DNA of 6,851 nucleotides, from the NCBI GenBank assembly GCA_002393555.1, contig DGSP01000084.1, positions 15,928 through 22,778 on the forward strand, given 5' to 3'. Below, in pieces: positions 5,717-6,851 of the stretch. The notes beneath the pieces are model-generated. The model made no database searches. It was not told the DNA's origin and saw nothing but the letters and a program-made list of their open reading frames with translations. This DNA is from Prevotellaceae bacterium UBA4359 (GTDB lineage: Bacteria; Bacteroidota; Bacteroidia; Bacteroidales; Bacteroidaceae). The stretch's first letter is position 1. Each line of letters starts with the position of its first letter. The position numbers were made by a program, and so were the translations under genes.

Positions 5717-6790
5717 TTATTTTATGAACTTCTTGCCATTTTTAATGAAGATGCCTTTGGTGGGATGCTGAACCCTCATGCCATTCAGTGCCACATAGTC
5801 TCCGCTGTCATGGGTGTCAGCATCTACCTGCCGTATGCCAGTCGTGTTGCTGAGTGATAGGGTGACGGGAATATTGCTTTCGCCCGCCCTCAGGAAGGTG
5901 CGCAGTTCATTTCCCGACAATCCGTCAATCTTTCCCAGTCGGGTATAACTCCACGAGTTCGACCCGTAGAAGATGCATATGTTGCTGCCGTTGTAGAGGA
6001 CGACATCACCTGCCTGTGCTGTCATTTGCTGATTGCTTGTGGTCAGCGAGAAACCTAATGGTCCCCAGATTTCGAAGCCGCCGCTGGAATTGAGCGTCAC
6101 GGTGATGGGACCGTCTTGCAGTTTCCTCACGAGGTCTTTGGTGGCTTGGTTGTCGGCAAGCGTCACGCTCTGCGTCTTTCCGCCGATAGTGAGATGGATA
6201 TTGGTCATGTCTGATGCTGATTGAAAGTTTTGGGTCGCAAGCCATTGAGTCAGCAGCGATGCCGTTTGGCTGCGATTTCTGTTGTTAATCCAGAGCGCGT
6301 CGCCTGCCCATGTGGCATCGGGTACGAGCCGTTTGCAGTCAGCCACCACTCCGCTGATGCCGCTGCTGGCACTCGACACAATCAGGGCGATGTTCTTTCC
6401 CTTCATCTGCGGGCCGTAAGTGAACAGGTAACTCTGCATGATGGCTGCCATCTGGCTCCACCACAAAGGGGTGACGATGATGATGTTCTGATAGTCATTC
6501 AGCGAAGTCGTCACAGGGTCGATGGCTGGATAACTGCTGGCAGAGTTCGGATTGTCTTTGATGGCATTGAGCAACTTCGTTCCCAGAGCATAACCGTTTG
6601 CCTCATACTTCAGTCCCTTCTCCGTTGGCTGAATTTCCAGCACGTCAGCCTCAGTCTCGCTTGTCAGCGTGTTCACGATGTCGCGGCAGTTGTTCGTGTA
6701 ACTGTAGTACACCACCAGTGTCTTTGCCGATGTGTCCATGCTCAACAACATGAGCATGGCACAAACAATCAATAGAAATCTCTTTCTCAT
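5717..6790 (-). CDS. Exported flavodoxin / cyclophilin-like two-domain protein
   Basis: A 357-residue protein. Residues 1-22 look like a Sec signal peptide (MRKRFLLIVCAMLMLLSMDTSA). Residues about 24-190 are a flavodoxin-like domain: strand KTLVVYYSYTNNCRDIV (23-39), where YSYTNNC is the FMN phosphate loop with Asn-Cys in place of the more usual Gly-Asn-Thr, then VTPLWWSQM (106-114) and a strand NIALIVSSASSG (133-144). Residues about 196-312 resemble the cyclophilin-like domain often fused to such flavodoxins (IHLTIGGKTQSVTL; FEIWGPLGFSL; AGDVVLYNGSNICIFYG). The end (about 329-357) is a Gly/Lys-rich tail, GDYVALNGMRV then PTKGIFIKNGKKFIK, like C-terminal sorting tails of Prevotella exported proteins. 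Role: probably an envelope FMN redox protein; partner and substrate unknown. ATG at 6790 is chosen because it begins the signal peptide; ATG at 6832 and TTG at 6841 are in-frame alternatives. Confidence 0.85.
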   Translation of the reverse strand: MRKRFLLIVCAMLMLLSMDTSAKTLVVYYSYTNNCRDIVNTLTSETEADVLEIQPTEKGLKYEANGYALGTKLLNAIKDNPNSASSYPAIDPVTTSLNDYQNIIIVTPLWWSQMAAIMQSYLFTYGPQMKGKNIALIVSSASSGISGVVADCKRLVPDATWAGDALWINNRNRSQTASLLTQWLATQNFQSASDMTNIHLTIGGKTQSVTLADNQATKDLVRKLQDGPITVTLNSSGGFEIWGPLGFSLTTSNQQMTAQAGDVVLYNGSNICIFYGSNSWSYTRLGKIDGLSGNELRTFLRAGESNIPVTLSLSNTTGIRQVDADTHDSGDYVALNGMRVQHPTKGIFIKNGKKFIK

Positions 6791-6851
6791 AGAGTTGTTA
6801 TATTTAAGTTTCGGATGTTCCAAACGCTTCATTTTCAACAACGAATCAAGC

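Noticed and set aside
6791..6851. Promoter for the flavodoxin-like gene
   Set aside because: No TAnnTTTG with a spaced TTTG could be found in the 61 nt available; it may lie beyond the window.

Overview
The window looks like Bacteroidales chromosome, most likely Prevotella or a close relative. The grounds are the gene order of the Phe/Tyr cluster, a promoter of the Bacteroidetes type (TTTG, 19 nt, TAnnTTTG), A-rich leaders instead of Shine-Dalgarno sites, a fused DAHP synthase-chorismate mutase, and a C-terminal tail (NGMRV..PTKGIFI..GKKFIK) like those on exported Prevotella proteins. All recognised genes are on the minus strand, so transcription runs from high to low coordinates.

Upstream module (6790 to 4609): two exported proteins 7 nt apart. 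The first is a signal-peptide protein with a flavodoxin domain, a cyclophilin-like domain and a sorting-type tail. The second is a lipoprotein alpha/beta hydrolase. Their promoter lies outside the window or could not be seen.

Control region (4565 to 4354): a strong Bacteroidetes promoter is followed by a very short ORF encoding MKSLFNAYYYFYFYFSNE. Half of its residues are Tyr or Phe, including eight aromatic codons in a row. Just after it comes a GC-rich hairpin with a T run, placed before pheA. Eight nucleotides beginning at the leader stop codon can pair with the 5' arm of that hairpin and would prevent it forming. This is the layout of a ribosome-mediated transcription attenuator that senses charged tRNA-Tyr and tRNA-Phe. 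It is the main finding here.

Aromatic operon (4353 to 211): pheA (prephenate dehydratase with ACT domain), a class I/II aminotransferase (ATGA overlap with pheA), DAHP synthase-chorismate mutase, and tyrA (prephenate dehydrogenase). Together they provide the entry step of the shikimate pathway and the steps from chorismate to Phe and Tyr. A leader that senses both end products suits this gene content.

Repeats: the two larger gaps of the operon (988-1142 and 2206-2359) each hold a copy of the same GC-rich, MITE-like element. It has inverted ends, an inner AGTAGAAT/ATTCTACT hairpin and a shared 16-nt block. In one copy the element's end encodes the last residues and the stop codon of the aminotransferase. 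Downstream of tyrA there is a separate 69-nt, almost perfect palindrome (109-177). Positions 1-108 are AT-rich with only two tiny hairpins and no gene that I can support.
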